Shown: positions 25,852-34,943 of the stretch, piece after piece | Layout: each line of letters opens with the position of its first letter | Position numbering within the stretch: position 1 is the stretch's first letter | Origin: Rhodospirillum sp047263945 | GTDB lineage: Bacteria; Pseudomonadota; Alphaproteobacteria; Rhodospirillales; Rhodospirillaceae | Assembly (NCBI RefSeq): GCF_047263945.1 | Contig: NZ_JBLAVB010000001.1 | Location: 558,001 to 622,000, forward strand | Direction of reading: 5' to 3' | DNA: 64,000 bases | Position numbers and translations under genes: made by a program | Notes under the pieces: generated by a model | What the model saw: only the letters and a program-made list of their open reading frames with translations | Told to the model about the DNA's origin: nothing | The model's database searches: none

Positions 25852-28026
25852 TTACAACTTTGCCTTTCCCCAGGGTCCCACCGGCTGCTCGTCCCCGGAC
25901 CCCGGTTCCCGACGGAACAGACAAACCGAGCGACTGTCCATCACGTAAACCTCTCCATCCGCCGGGGGTGGGGCGGTTTCCGCTCCAGGACAGGCCGTAT
26001 CGAGCAAGGGTGCCCAATAGGTGCCCGCATCAATGCTGGGCAGAACCAAGTCAACGGGGTCTTCGCGGGCGTTCATCGCCATCAGGAAACTATGGTCTGC
26101 CTCTGGCTCTCCCATGGCGGTCAAGAAATACTCCCCCGCCTCTCCCCGGATCAGGAAAGCCAAGAAACGGTGGTTCGGATCGTCCCAATCACTGTCACTC
26201 CGTTCCGTGCCATCCGGCTTCAGCCAAGTGATGTCCTTGATCTCCGTTCCCCTCAGTGGCGCCCCGTGGAAAAAGCGATTGCGGCGAAAGACCATGTGGG
26301 AGCGACGCAGGCGAATCAACCAGCGCACAAGGTGCAATAACTCGCGCCCTTCGGTCGAAATGGCCCCCCAATTGATCCAGGAGACTTCGTTATCCTGGCA
26401 ATAGGGGTTGTTGTTGCCCTTCTGGCTCCGCCCGAACTCATCCCCGGCGACCAGCATGGGCACCCCTTGGGAGAGCAACAGAGTGGTTAGAAAGTTACGG
26501 ACCTGCCGCTGACGTAGAGCCCGGATTTCGGGGTCGCTTGTCGGCCCCTCCTCCCCATGATTCCAAGAAATGTTATTGTCTGTTCCGTCCCTGTTGTCCT
26601 CCCCATTGGCGATATTATGCTTGCCATTGTAGGAGACGAGATCGGCCAGGGTGAAACCGTCGTGGGCAGTGACGAAATTGACACTGGCCCAGGGGCAACG
26701 CCCCTTGCGATCGAACAGATCCGAGGAGCCGGTCAGCCGTGTGGCCAATTCCGGCACCTGCGCCCCATCCCCCTTCCAGAACTTCCGAACCGTATCTCGG
26801 TACCGGTCGTTCCACTCGGCGAATCCCGGTGGGAATCCTCCAACGCGATAGCCCCCCTCCCCCAGATCCCAGGGTTCGGCAATCATCTTGGCAGTGGAGA
26901 GGATGGGATCCTGCCGAATGGTTTCCATGAAGACCGAATGGGGGTCGAAGGCGCCGTGGTCCCGGGCCAGGGTTGTCGCCAGATCAAAGCGAAACCCATC
27001 GACATGCATCTCCTCCACCCAATAACGCAGGGAATCCATAACCAATTGCAGGACCCGGGGATGGCGCATATTCAGCGAATTGCCGCAACCGGTACTGTCC
27101 GAATAATAGCGTTTGTCTTCGGCCAGACGGTAATAACTGGCGTTGTCAATGCCCCGGAAGGACAGGGTTGGCCCCAGGTGGTTGCCTTCGGCAGTATGGT
27201 TGTATACCACATCCAGAATGACCTCGATCCCCGCGTCATGCATGACTTGGACGAAGGTCTTGAACTCCCCCAGTTTACCACTCGCCAGATAGGCGGGATT
27301 GGGGGCGAAATATCCAAGGGAGCTGTATCCCCAATAGTTCGACAACCCCTTCCTGGCGAGGAACCGGTCGTTGATGAAGGCTTGGATGGGTAACAATTCC
27401 ACTGCGGTGATGCCCAGGGCCTTCAGGTATTTGACCACCGCTTGGGTGGACATGCCCGCAAAGCTTCCTCGAATGTCCTTGGGAACTTCGGGATTGCGGA
27501 TCGTGAACCCCTTGGTGTGCAGCTCGTAAATGATGCTTTCATGCCAGGGTGTATTGGGTCGGCGGTCGTCCCCCCAGGTGAACGCCGTATCCACCACCAC
27601 GCATTTGGGCATGAACCGGGCGTTATCCCGGGTGTCGAAGGTCAGGTCTTCCCGCGCCGCACCCACATGATAGGCATAATGGGCATCCGTCCATTCCAAC
27701 CGTCCCGACCAGGACTTCGCATAGGGGTCGAGCACCAGCTTATTGGCATTGAAGCGATGACCATCCTCGGGTGCATAGGGGCCGTGGACCCGGTAGCCAT
27801 ACCGCTGGCCCGGTCGGACATCGGGCAAATAGCCGTGCCAAATCTCGTCGGTATATTCGGGCAGGGGAACCCGGGCCACCTCCGCCCCATGGTCCCCATC
27901 GAAAAGGCAGAGCTCCACCTTTTCCGCGTTCTCCGAGAAGAGGGCAAAATTGACGCCCCGCCCATCCCAAGTGGCCCCCAGGGGATAGGCGCAACCGGGC
28001 CAAACCCGGTGCGGGAAACGGCCCAT
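25852..28026 (-). CDS. glgX: Glycogen debranching enzyme GlgX (isoamylase-type GH13)
   Basis: GlgX hydrolyses alpha-1,6 branches in alpha-glucan. The N-terminal CBM48-like domain (YPLGATWDGRGVNFALFSENAEKVELCLFD) is followed by the GH13 barrel. Catalytic motifs are DVVYNHTAEGNH, VDGFRFDLATTLAR (nucleophile Asp), MIAEPWDLG (acid Glu) and VTAHDGFTLADLVSYNGKHN. At 724 aa the length is slightly above the E. coli enzyme. Its ATG overlaps the treS/mak stop by one base (TGATG), so the two are translationally coupled. Confidence 0.96.
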   Translation of the reverse strand: MGRFPHRVWPGCAYPLGATWDGRGVNFALFSENAEKVELCLFDGDHGAEVARVPLPEYTDEIWHGYLPDVRPGQRYGYRVHGPYAPEDGHRFNANKLVLDPYAKSWSGRLEWTDAHYAYHVGAAREDLTFDTRDNARFMPKCVVVDTAFTWGDDRRPNTPWHESIIYELHTKGFTIRNPEVPKDIRGSFAGMSTQAVVKYLKALGITAVELLPIQAFINDRFLARKGLSNYWGYSSLGYFAPNPAYLASGKLGEFKTFVQVMHDAGIEVILDVVYNHTAEGNHLGPTLSFRGIDNASYYRLAEDKRYYSDSTGCGNSLNMRHPRVLQLVMDSLRYWVEEMHVDGFRFDLATTLARDHGAFDPHSVFMETIRQDPILSTAKMIAEPWDLGEGGYRVGGFPPGFAEWNDRYRDTVRKFWKGDGAQVPELATRLTGSSDLFDRKGRCPWASVNFVTAHDGFTLADLVSYNGKHNIANGEDNRDGTDNNISWNHGEEGPTSDPEIRALRQRQVRNFLTTLLLSQGVPMLVAGDEFGRSQKGNNNPYCQDNEVSWINWGAISTEGRELLHLVRWLIRLRRSHMVFRRNRFFHGAPLRGTEIKDITWLKPDGTERSDSDWDDPNHRFLAFLIRGEAGEYFLTAMGEPEADHSFLMAMNAREDPVDLVLPSIDAGTYWAPLLDTACPGAETAPPPADGEVYVMDSRSVCLFRREPGSGDEQPVGPWGKAKL

Positions 28027-31000
28027 CAGGCGATCCCCTCTCCACTTTGCCCGTCTTCGCCATCCTCATCCAGGGGCCAGTCGACAAGGCGGGCCACTCC
28101 CTGAATGGGAATATGCAACCAAGTCGGTCGGTTCGCCGCCTCGTAGGCCACCTCGTACAGAGCCTTCTCCAAAGTAAAGAGGGCAAGCATCCCTTCCAGG
28201 GACTCGGCTTCATGGGGAACAGAGGGGCAAGCGGCGATCCCCAGACCATAGCCCACCATGAAGGCCTGGAGACACCCCGCTTCCCATTGGGCAGCCAGCC
28301 CCGCCAGATCGACACGGCTTTCCCCGTGGGTTTCCAGGTTGGCGGCAACTGCGGCGCAGGCCACGTAATTGAACGAGCGGACCATCCCCGCCACGTCCTT
28401 CAGCGGAGATTGCTTGGCCCGTCGCTCCGACAGCCCGCGGATGGGCTCTCCTTCGAAGTCCAGGATTTGGAAGTCGTCCTTGACCACGACGACCTGCCCC
28501 AGGTGCAAATCTCCATGGTATCGGGTTTTCACCAGCCCTTCGGGCAATGGAATCGGCGTTTCGATCAGAGCATCGACGGCTTGCCATTGGTCAACCATCG
28601 CCGTCACCTTCCCAACCATGTCAGCGGGAAGCGTCGGCAAGGCACGGATCAAAGCAGCGCGGGCCTGGATGGACTGACTGCGGATCTGGCTCCGCCAGAA
28701 TTCCATGTCCGCCTCGGTCACCGGTTCGGGGGCGAAGGCAGGGTCGGTGGTCTCCATGGCCAGGGCCTGGTGCAATTCCGCAACCCGTCGCCCCAGGGTC
28801 TCGGCCAGTGAAAAGGCCAATCCATGGGGAGAGGTTTCGGTATCGAAGGGAAAGGCGTTCTCCTCATCATAGTTGACCAGGGTCCGTTCCTCGAGGAAAC
28901 GCTTCAGATAATCCATGAAGTATTCCCAGCCATCCCCCTGATTTCGAACGAAACCTTGAAGAACAGCCAGGGCCGTTTCATGGCCATTGGCATCCACCAA
29001 CTCCATGGACCCCAACAGCGGAGGCGCGTTCTCGAACCCGGCCACATCCGTCAGGAAGCGGCCAATTTCCACCTCGGGATGGGTGCCCGCCTCAATCCGA
29101 CGATAGACCTTCAACACCATGTCCGGTCCAACGAGCATAGAAGTATTGGATTGCTCTCGCCCCAACCGTTCGACAAGGTCTGATCCAGGAATCTCATATT
29201 CTTCCAGCGCCCTCGTGGGGGTAAAGCGCATCTGCCCGCCCCCTTGAGTGGGGACAACCAGACCATCGGCCATGGCGCGTACGACGGCTGCGGAAAAGCC
29301 CGTGCCGGCCATAGCGTCGTGCAGGGCGCCCACCCGATTGAAGCGGCGGACCCGTCCCAAGGTGAAGGGCAGCACACTCGGGAGGGGATCCTCCTCTTTG
29401 CTTTCCCAGCTCACCTCCAGGGGCATTTGATAGGATTGGCCTCCCTCTCCACCCTTGAACTCCGCCTTCAGCAGGGTGATCAGCCAGCCCATCTCTCCCC
29501 CATTGGGCAGAATCGCCTGATCGATGCTATCGACCCGGTCAACCGTGAATTCCTTACCGCTAAACCAACGTTGATTGGCCAGGAAGTCGGGCAAAATATC
29601 GTGGGAGAGGCGCTTGGCGTTGTCGTCCTTGGACAGGCTCGCCCACCCTTCGGACAGGACCAGGGTTTGAAGTTCGGGCAAGGCATTCACATAGGGTTCG
29701 TGCCAGCTCGGCCCTTCTTCCCCCTGGGTCAGGTGGAACCAGTAGAAACCATAGGCCTGCAAGGTGATGAAGTAGTTCAGTTCCCCGATGGGAGGAAAAG
29801 GGCTGTTGCCCAACATCTCCACGGGCACCCGCCCGACGAACTCAGACAAGTCGAGTTCCACCGGCTGGGAGGCCCGGGACAGGTTCGCCACGCAAAGGAT
29901 CACTTCCCCATCGTATTCCCGCAGATAAGCCAGCACCTTACGATTGCCGGGGTAAAGGAAACGCAGGACTCCCCGACCAAAGGACTGGTGGCGCTTGCGC
30001 ACGGCGATCAGACGACGCATCCAGTTGAGCAACGAGGAAGCGGACCGGCTTTGGGCCTCCACATTGACTGCGTTATAGCCATAGACGGCGTCCATGATCG
30101 CGGGCAGATAGAGCGACGCCGGATCGGCCCGGGAAAAGCCGCCATTTCGGTCCGGAGACCATTGCATGGGGGTCCGCACCCCATCCCGGTCGCCCAGGAA
30201 AATGTTGTCCCCCATGCCGATTTCGTCACCGTAATAGACAATAGGGGTGCCGGGCATGGACATGAGCAGACTGTTCATCAGTTCGATCTTGCGCCGGTCG
30301 TTCTCCAGCAGGGGAGCAAGACGGCGACGAATGCCCACGTTGATCCGCGCCCGGGGATCAACAGCATAGAAGTTATACATGTAGTCCCGCTCACGGTCGG
30401 TGACCATTTCAAGCGTCAGTTCGTCGTGATTGCGCAGGAAGATCGCCCATTGGTTGGACTCGGGGATCTCCGGGGTCTGGCGCATGATATCTGTGATGGG
30501 ATGGCGGTCTTCCTGGGCGAGGGCCATGTACATGCGGGGCATGACCGGGAAGTGAAACGCCATGTGGCATTCTTCACCATTGCCGTCCCCGAAGTACTCC
30601 CGCACATCCTCGGGCCATTGATTGGCTTCGGCCAGCAGCATACGGCCCTGGAAGTGCGCATCGAGCCAAGCCCGCAGACGTTTCAGGATCAAATGGGTTT
30701 CCGGCAAGTTCTCATTGTTCGTCCCTTCCCGCTCGACCAGATAGGGAATGGCGTCCAAACGCATGCCGTCCACGCCGCAGTCCAACCAGAATTTCATCAC
30801 CTTGGTGATCTCGTCGAAGACCCGGGGATTGTCCCAGTTCAGGTCCGGCTGGTGACTGAAGAAGCGGTGCCAGTAATAGGCCTTGGCCACCGGATCCCAG
30901 GCCCAATTGGAGGCCTCCGTATCAGTGAAGATGATCCGGGTGTCCTGATATTTCTGGTCCGTTTCCGACCAGACGTACATATTGCGCGCGGCACTGCCGG

Positions 31001-31358
31001 GCTTGGCCTCCCGGGACTTTTCGAACCATTTGTGCTGGTCGCTGGTGTGGTTGATGACCAGTTCTGTAATCACCTTGAGGCCCCGATCGTGGGCAGCTTT
31101 CACGAACTGGCGGAAGTCCCGCATATTGCCATAACGCCCATGGATCGACCGATAATCGGCGATGTCATAGCCATCATCCCGGAGGGGAGAGGGGTAAAAG
31201 GGCAGAATCCAAACGGCGGTCACCCCCAGGTCTGACAGATAATCCAGCTTGTCCGTGAGACCGGCGAAATCGCCGAAACCATCTCCGTTCGAATCGAAGA
31301 AGGCCTTCACATGAAGCTGGTAGATGATGGCATCCTTGTACCAAAGGGGATCATTCAT
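28026..31358 (-). CDS. treS: Trehalose synthase fused to maltokinase (TreS-Mak), 1110 aa
   Basis: Residues ~1-550 are GH13 trehalose synthase, interconverting maltose and trehalose: WYKDAIIYQLHVKAFFDSNGDG, VINHTSDQH, VDGMRLDAIPYL (nucleophile), LLAEANQWPEDVREYFG (acid) and FLRNHDELTLEMVTD. The C-terminal ~450 residues are a maltokinase with an aminoglycoside-phosphotransferase-like fold. Its kinase site is seen in YHGDLHLGQVVVV and ILDFEGEP. It produces maltose-1-phosphate for GlgE. Fusion keeps the maltose intermediate within one protein. It is 100 bp downstream of glgE. Confidence 0.96.
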   Translation of the reverse strand: MNDPLWYKDAIIYQLHVKAFFDSNGDGFGDFAGLTDKLDYLSDLGVTAVWILPFYPSPLRDDGYDIADYRSIHGRYGNMRDFRQFVKAAHDRGLKVITELVINHTSDQHKWFEKSREAKPGSAARNMYVWSETDQKYQDTRIIFTDTEASNWAWDPVAKAYYWHRFFSHQPDLNWDNPRVFDEITKVMKFWLDCGVDGMRLDAIPYLVEREGTNNENLPETHLILKRLRAWLDAHFQGRMLLAEANQWPEDVREYFGDGNGEECHMAFHFPVMPRMYMALAQEDRHPITDIMRQTPEIPESNQWAIFLRNHDELTLEMVTDRERDYMYNFYAVDPRARINVGIRRRLAPLLENDRRKIELMNSLLMSMPGTPIVYYGDEIGMGDNIFLGDRDGVRTPMQWSPDRNGGFSRADPASLYLPAIMDAVYGYNAVNVEAQSRSASSLLNWMRRLIAVRKRHQSFGRGVLRFLYPGNRKVLAYLREYDGEVILCVANLSRASQPVELDLSEFVGRVPVEMLGNSPFPPIGELNYFITLQAYGFYWFHLTQGEEGPSWHEPYVNALPELQTLVLSEGWASLSKDDNAKRLSHDILPDFLANQRWFSGKEFTVDRVDSIDQAILPNGGEMGWLITLLKAEFKGGEGGQSYQMPLEVSWESKEEDPLPSVLPFTLGRVRRFNRVGALHDAMAGTGFSAAVVRAMADGLVVPTQGGGQMRFTPTRALEEYEIPGSDLVERLGREQSNTSMLVGPDMVLKVYRRIEAGTHPEVEIGRFLTDVAGFENAPPLLGSMELVDANGHETALAVLQGFVRNQGDGWEYFMDYLKRFLEERTLVNYDEENAFPFDTETSPHGLAFSLAETLGRRVAELHQALAMETTDPAFAPEPVTEADMEFWRSQIRSQSIQARAALIRALPTLPADMVGKVTAMVDQWQAVDALIETPIPLPEGLVKTRYHGDLHLGQVVVVKDDFQILDFEGEPIRGLSERRAKQSPLKDVAGMVRSFNYVACAAVAANLETHGESRVDLAGLAAQWEAGCLQAFMVGYGLGIAACPSVPHEAESLEGMLALFTLEKALYEVAYEAANRPTWLHIPIQGVARLVDWPLDEDGEDGQSGEGIA

Positions 31359-31436
31359 GGCTGGGACCTGAAAGCTACGGGGAGATGGAAGAAACGGGGC
31401 GGAGTCGGCATTGGCATGGGGGCTTTTCGCCCTCTA

Positions 31437-31474
31437 AAATCATAGGATAACGCGGAAATCATAGGGTAACGCGG
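31437..31474 (-). repeat. 19-bp tandem duplication over the glgE 3' end
   Basis: AAATCATAGGATAACGCGG (31437-31455) is followed at once by AAATCATAGGGTAACGCGG (31456-31474), one base different. The second copy holds the last codons and stop of glgE. The duplication therefore repeats the gene's tail just downstream of its stop. Confidence 0.9.
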
Positions 31475-33423
31475 AAGATGGCGGCAGGATTAACATCCGG
31501 GTCAAAGCGCCAGTGATGGGCGCTGCCTGTCCACTCCAGATGGGACCCCGACAGCAGTTCTTCCACATGGAAGGGTTGATCATCGCGGAGTCCCATTTCG
31601 AACAGTGGCAACCAAAGCAGTCCTTCCTGGACGGCGTGGGGATCCAGGTTCACGGCCACAAGGATGATATTGGACCGATCCTCTGTCGCCTTCCAATAGA
31701 ACAGAATCTGGTCGCTATCTGCCCTCAGGAAGTTCAGATTGGTGAATTCGTGGAGGGCCGGATTCTCGTTGCGGATCCAATTCACCTTTGCGATGAAATC
31801 CTTGATATTGCCCGGTCGATTCCAATCCCAGACCTTGAAGTCGTACTTCTCGGAATTGTTGTACTCCTCCTTTCCCGGCACCGGATCGTTCTCGCACAAC
31901 TCATAGCCGTTGTAGATGCCGTAGACACCTGACAAGGTGGCCGCCAGAACCAACCGCGACATGAAGGCCGGACGCCCCCCCGTTTGCAGATGGAAAGGCA
32001 GGATATCGGGCGTATTGGCGAAGAAGTTGACACGCATGTATTCGGCGCAATCGGTGGTCGTCAGTTCCGTCAGGTATTCGGTGAAATCGGCTTTGGTAAT
32101 CCGCCAGGTGAAATAGCTGTAAGATTGGGTGAAGCCCACCTTGGCCAACATTTTCATCATGGGGGGACGGGTGAAGGCCTCGGCCAGGAAGATGGCTTCC
32201 GGATGCTCGGCCTTGATGGCGCCGATCACCCATTCCCAGAAGGGGATGGGCTTTGTATGCGGGTTGTCGATGCGAAAGACCGTAACGCCCTGGTCCGCCC
32301 AGAACTTAAAGACCCGGTACAGCTCCATCCAAAGGGCATCCTGATGGTCACCCCAGAACTCCACATTGACGATATCCTGGTACTTTTTTGGGGGGTTTTC
32401 GGCGTATTTGATGGTGCCGTCTGGCCGAAATTTGAACCAGTCCGGATGATCCTTGATCCAGGGGTGATCAGGGGCGCATTGGATGGCAATATCCAGCGCC
32501 ACATCCATTCCCAGTTCCTTGGCCCGGCCCACCAGATGGCGGAAATCCTCCAAACTGCCCAGTTCCGGATGAACGGCCATATGCCCCCCCTCCTCCGCAC
32601 CGATAGCATAGGGGCTTCCGGGGTCATGGGGGCCTGCATTCAGGCTGTTGTTGGGGCCCTTGCGGTGCATCCGCCCGATGGGATGGATCGGCACGAAATA
32701 GAGCGTATCAAAGCCCATGGTCCGCACGTCAGGCAGACGGGCCTCGCAATCCTTGAAAGTGCCCCATTGGCCCGGAACCCCGCTTTGGGAGCGGGGAAAC
32801 ATCTCGTACCAAGCGGCAAAGCGCGCGCTGGGGGGGTCAACGATCACCTCGAAGACAGGGTCCTGGACCACCGCCTTGGAGCGATCCGGATTGCGCATCA
32901 TCACCGCATGGACTTTCTCCGACAGCAACACCGTGGCCCGACCGCCTCCGCTTTCCAGGGCCTTGGCGTCGGCCAGATAGCGGGCGAGCATGTCCCGATC
33001 CGGACCGGTTGCGCGCGACAGGGCGGACTCCAGCAGGTGCATGCCTTCTATGGCTTCCAGGCTCACGTCCTGCCCGGCATCCCTCTTCACGGTCATCTCG
33101 TGGCGCCAGGAGCCCCAATCGTCGCCCCAGGCCTCCACGGCGTATTCCACCCGCCCCAGGGTTTCCCCTGGGACAAAGGTCACAGCCCACTGGGCGAGAC
33201 CATGATTGATGGGTTCAAGGGGGATCTCGGACCAGATCTGGCTGCCTTTCAGGCGCCACTTGACCACGGCACGCAGGGCGCCATGCCCTTCCCTGAAAAT
33301 CACCGCAGACAGGGCAATGGGCTCGCCCACCACCCGTTTGATTGGGTAGCGCCCGCCATCCACGGCGGGCCGGACATCTTCAATCACAATGTACTTGCTG
33401 ACGGTGGTCATCCCGGGGGGCAT
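31459..33423 (-). CDS. glgE: Alpha-1,4-glucan:maltose-1-phosphate maltosyltransferase
   Basis: GlgE adds maltosyl units from maltose-1-phosphate to alpha-1,4-glucan. The N-terminal domain (IVIEDVRPAVDGGRYPIKRVVGE) is typical. The GH13_3 barrel shows LYFVPIHPIGRMHRKGPNN, DIAIQCAPDHPW, the nucleophile motif FRIDNPHTKPIPFWEW and the acid motif IFLAEAFTRPPMM. The start is uncertain: ATG at 33423 (654 aa) follows CGGAAG, the ATG at 33411 gives the family's usual N-terminus, and a frame to 33522 is too long. It heads the glgE-treS/mak-glgX-malQ operon; no glgB is in the window. Confidence 0.94.
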   Translation of the reverse strand: MPPGMTTVSKYIVIEDVRPAVDGGRYPIKRVVGEPIALSAVIFREGHGALRAVVKWRLKGSQIWSEIPLEPINHGLAQWAVTFVPGETLGRVEYAVEAWGDDWGSWRHEMTVKRDAGQDVSLEAIEGMHLLESALSRATGPDRDMLARYLADAKALESGGGRATVLLSEKVHAVMMRNPDRSKAVVQDPVFEVIVDPPSARFAAWYEMFPRSQSGVPGQWGTFKDCEARLPDVRTMGFDTLYFVPIHPIGRMHRKGPNNSLNAGPHDPGSPYAIGAEEGGHMAVHPELGSLEDFRHLVGRAKELGMDVALDIAIQCAPDHPWIKDHPDWFKFRPDGTIKYAENPPKKYQDIVNVEFWGDHQDALWMELYRVFKFWADQGVTVFRIDNPHTKPIPFWEWVIGAIKAEHPEAIFLAEAFTRPPMMKMLAKVGFTQSYSYFTWRITKADFTEYLTELTTTDCAEYMRVNFFANTPDILPFHLQTGGRPAFMSRLVLAATLSGVYGIYNGYELCENDPVPGKEEYNNSEKYDFKVWDWNRPGNIKDFIAKVNWIRNENPALHEFTNLNFLRADSDQILFYWKATEDRSNIILVAVNLDPHAVQEGLLWLPLFEMGLRDDQPFHVEELLSGSHLEWTGSAHHWRFDPDVNPAAIFRVTL

Positions 33424-33740
33424 TGGTCTTCCGTTCGTTAACATTTCCAGAAAAGGGCGGAACCAAGGCATAAGACGCAGACAAGCACCCAGAAAAGGGT
33501 GCGGCCCAGCGTTAAAGAACACAAAAGCTTCCCCAACGGCGGGTGCTCTCCCAACGGTAGGTCAGCAGGGTTTGTATCGCAACGCCGTAAGTCGGGATGG
33601 GTTCCCAATTGGGAAAAAGGTTTCGTGACCAAATGGCCCTTAGGGGCGAATATGGTAGACATAGACGCAAGTCAGCACAACAGGCTTCCATATATGGTAG
33701 GTGTGAGAATCCAATCACACAAAAAAAATAGGTGACTCCC
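33424..33740. other. Intergenic region upstream of glgE
   Basis: Between the divergent glgE and phoH genes. It contains the hairpins TTCCCAATTGGGAA near 33602 and GTGTGA/TCACAC near 33701, and a palindrome CCATATATGG. No clear -35/-10 pair was found for glgE. Confidence 0.4.
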
Positions 33741-34019
33741 TCGGAAAAGCTGGTACCGTTTTTTTGCAGATGCGCAGTTTGGTTCCCCGCAGTTTGATTC
33801 CCCAGTGGGAGAAATGGACATGGCGGCTTACAAAGGGATGTGGATGCACCGGGGTCTTCGTCCGGCAACCACAACCAGCGCTCCACCGCCACAAGCACCG
33901 GCTTCCACGGCAGGCATGGACACCACCCCTCCGCGCATCGCATCCCGGCGCTTCGCGTCTTCTGTGAACCGCCGTCTCCCCAGCCCCTACAGACGCTTCC
34001 CTTTTGGAAGCGTTTTTTT
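33741..34019 (+). ncRNA. Candidate small RNA or attenuated leader upstream of phoH
   Basis: An intrinsic terminator at 33991-34019 faces the same way as phoH, yet no gene lies upstream of it on that strand (glgE is divergent). So a transcript must begin upstream and end here, or phoH is controlled by read-through. Just before the terminator is a hairpin CGTCT/AGACG (33973-33995) with a C-rich loop (CCCCAGCCCC). The 5' boundary given is arbitrary. A 77-codon frame from 33820 also crosses the terminator but is not recognised. Confidence 0.4.
33991..34019 (+). terminator. Intrinsic terminator 58 bp upstream of phoH
   Basis: Stem ACGCTTCC/GGAAGCGT with loop CTTTT and a T run directly after. It is a strong intrinsic terminator by pattern and has no known upstream gene on this strand. 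Confidence 0.88.
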
Positions 34020-34076
34020 ATGCCCGATTCCGTGGGGGTCCCCCGTTCGATGACTCCGACCCGAGGAGAAGCCATC

Positions 34077-34847
34077 ATGGCTAAACGTTCCCGCGCCGTC
34101 GCCGTCGCCTTTCCAACAAACCGTAGCTCTCACCGTCAGACGCCCAGTATGGAGGAACGCAGATCCGCTCCGCTTCACCCCCTGGGAGTCGGGTGGGACC
34201 CCATTGACGAGCGCCGCGACCAGAGCTTCAAGCGCAAGGTCCGCCCCCATAACGAGAACCAACGCGCGTTGATGGAAGCCATGGCCGAGACCACCTTGAC
34301 TCTGGCTGTTGGTCCGGCAGGAACGGGCAAGACCTACCTGGCCATCGCTGCGGCCGTTGATGCCCTGGAAGCCGGCCAGATCGACCGGGTCATCCTATCG
34401 CGTCCCGCTGTCGAGGCCGGAGAGAACCTGGGCTACCTGCCCGGCACCCTGGAAGACAAGCTGCTGCCCTATCTGCGGCCTCTGTATGATGCCCTGTCAG
34501 ACCGCCTGGGCGGGAAGCGCCTGAAAGGCTATTTGGCCGATGGCACCATCGAGATCGCCCCCATCGCCTACATGCGGGGCCGGACTCTGAATAACAGCTT
34601 CGTGGTCATCGACGAGGCCCAGAACTGCACCTACGGCCAAATCAAGATGCTTTTGACCCGCCTGGGCTGGCATTCCCGAATGGTCATAACCGGTGACCCC
34701 GATCAGTCCGACCTGCTCCCCGGAGTCTCCGGTCTGGCCGACATCGCCAATCGCCTGAGCGCCCTGGAGGAAATTTCCGTCGTCCGACTGACTCAACAAG
34801 ACGTCGTCCGCCACCCCATCGTGGCCTGTATGCTCCAGGTGTTGTAA
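34077..34847 (+). CDS. PhoH-family ATPase, 256 aa
   Basis: Walker A GPAGTGKTYLA and the PhoH core (RPAVEAGENLGYLPGTLEDKLLPYLRPLYDAL, APIAYMRGRTLNNSFVVIDEAQNCT, GDPDQSDLL) are present. PhoH-like proteins are cytosolic ATPases of poorly defined, probably RNA-related, role. The start ATG at 34077 has GAGGAGAAG upstream; a longer frame to 33840 would run through a terminator hairpin. The first ~45 residues are basic and variable. Unlike the usual ybeZ, it is not next to ybeY or a corC-like gene. Confidence 0.92.
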   Translation: MAKRSRAVAVAFPTNRSSHRQTPSMEERRSAPLHPLGVGWDPIDERRDQSFKRKVRPHNENQRALMEAMAETTLTLAVGPAGTGKTYLAIAAAVDALEAGQIDRVILSRPAVEAGENLGYLPGTLEDKLLPYLRPLYDALSDRLGGKRLKGYLADGTIEIAPIAYMRGRTLNNSFVVIDEAQNCTYGQIKMLLTRLGWHSRMVITGDPDQSDLLPGVSGLADIANRLSALEEISVVRLTQQDVVRHPIVACMLQVL

Positions 34848-34889
34848 CCCCCACCCCCGATTCCGACAGGCGAAAGACCCAGAAACGAG

Positions 34890-34917
34890 AAAGCCCCAGA
34901 CTTCAGTCCGGGGCTTT
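34890..34917. terminator. Bidirectional terminator between phoH and the convergent hydrolase
   Basis: Stem AAGCCCC/GGGGCTT plus flanking A and T runs on each side, located 43 bp after the phoH stop and 27 bp from the convergent gene's stop. Confidence 0.85.
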
Positions 34918-34943
34918 TCCACAATCTGTCCATGAGGTCGGTG

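Noticed and set aside
24913..26340. A 475-residue frame spanning malQ and glgX on the plus strand
   Set aside because: It crosses two real genes and has no recognisable domain.
29244..31235. A 663-residue frame opposite treS/maltokinase
   Set aside because: Shadow frame; the minus strand carries the complete GH13 and kinase motifs.
31984..33441. A 485-residue frame opposite glgE
   Set aside because: Shadow frame with no motifs; GlgE motifs are clear on the other strand.
33820..34053. A possible 77-codon peptide in the phoH leader
   Set aside because: A GGGAG lies nine bases upstream, but the frame crosses an intrinsic terminator and is Pro/Arg/Ser-rich without a family; it was kept only as part of the small RNA discussion.
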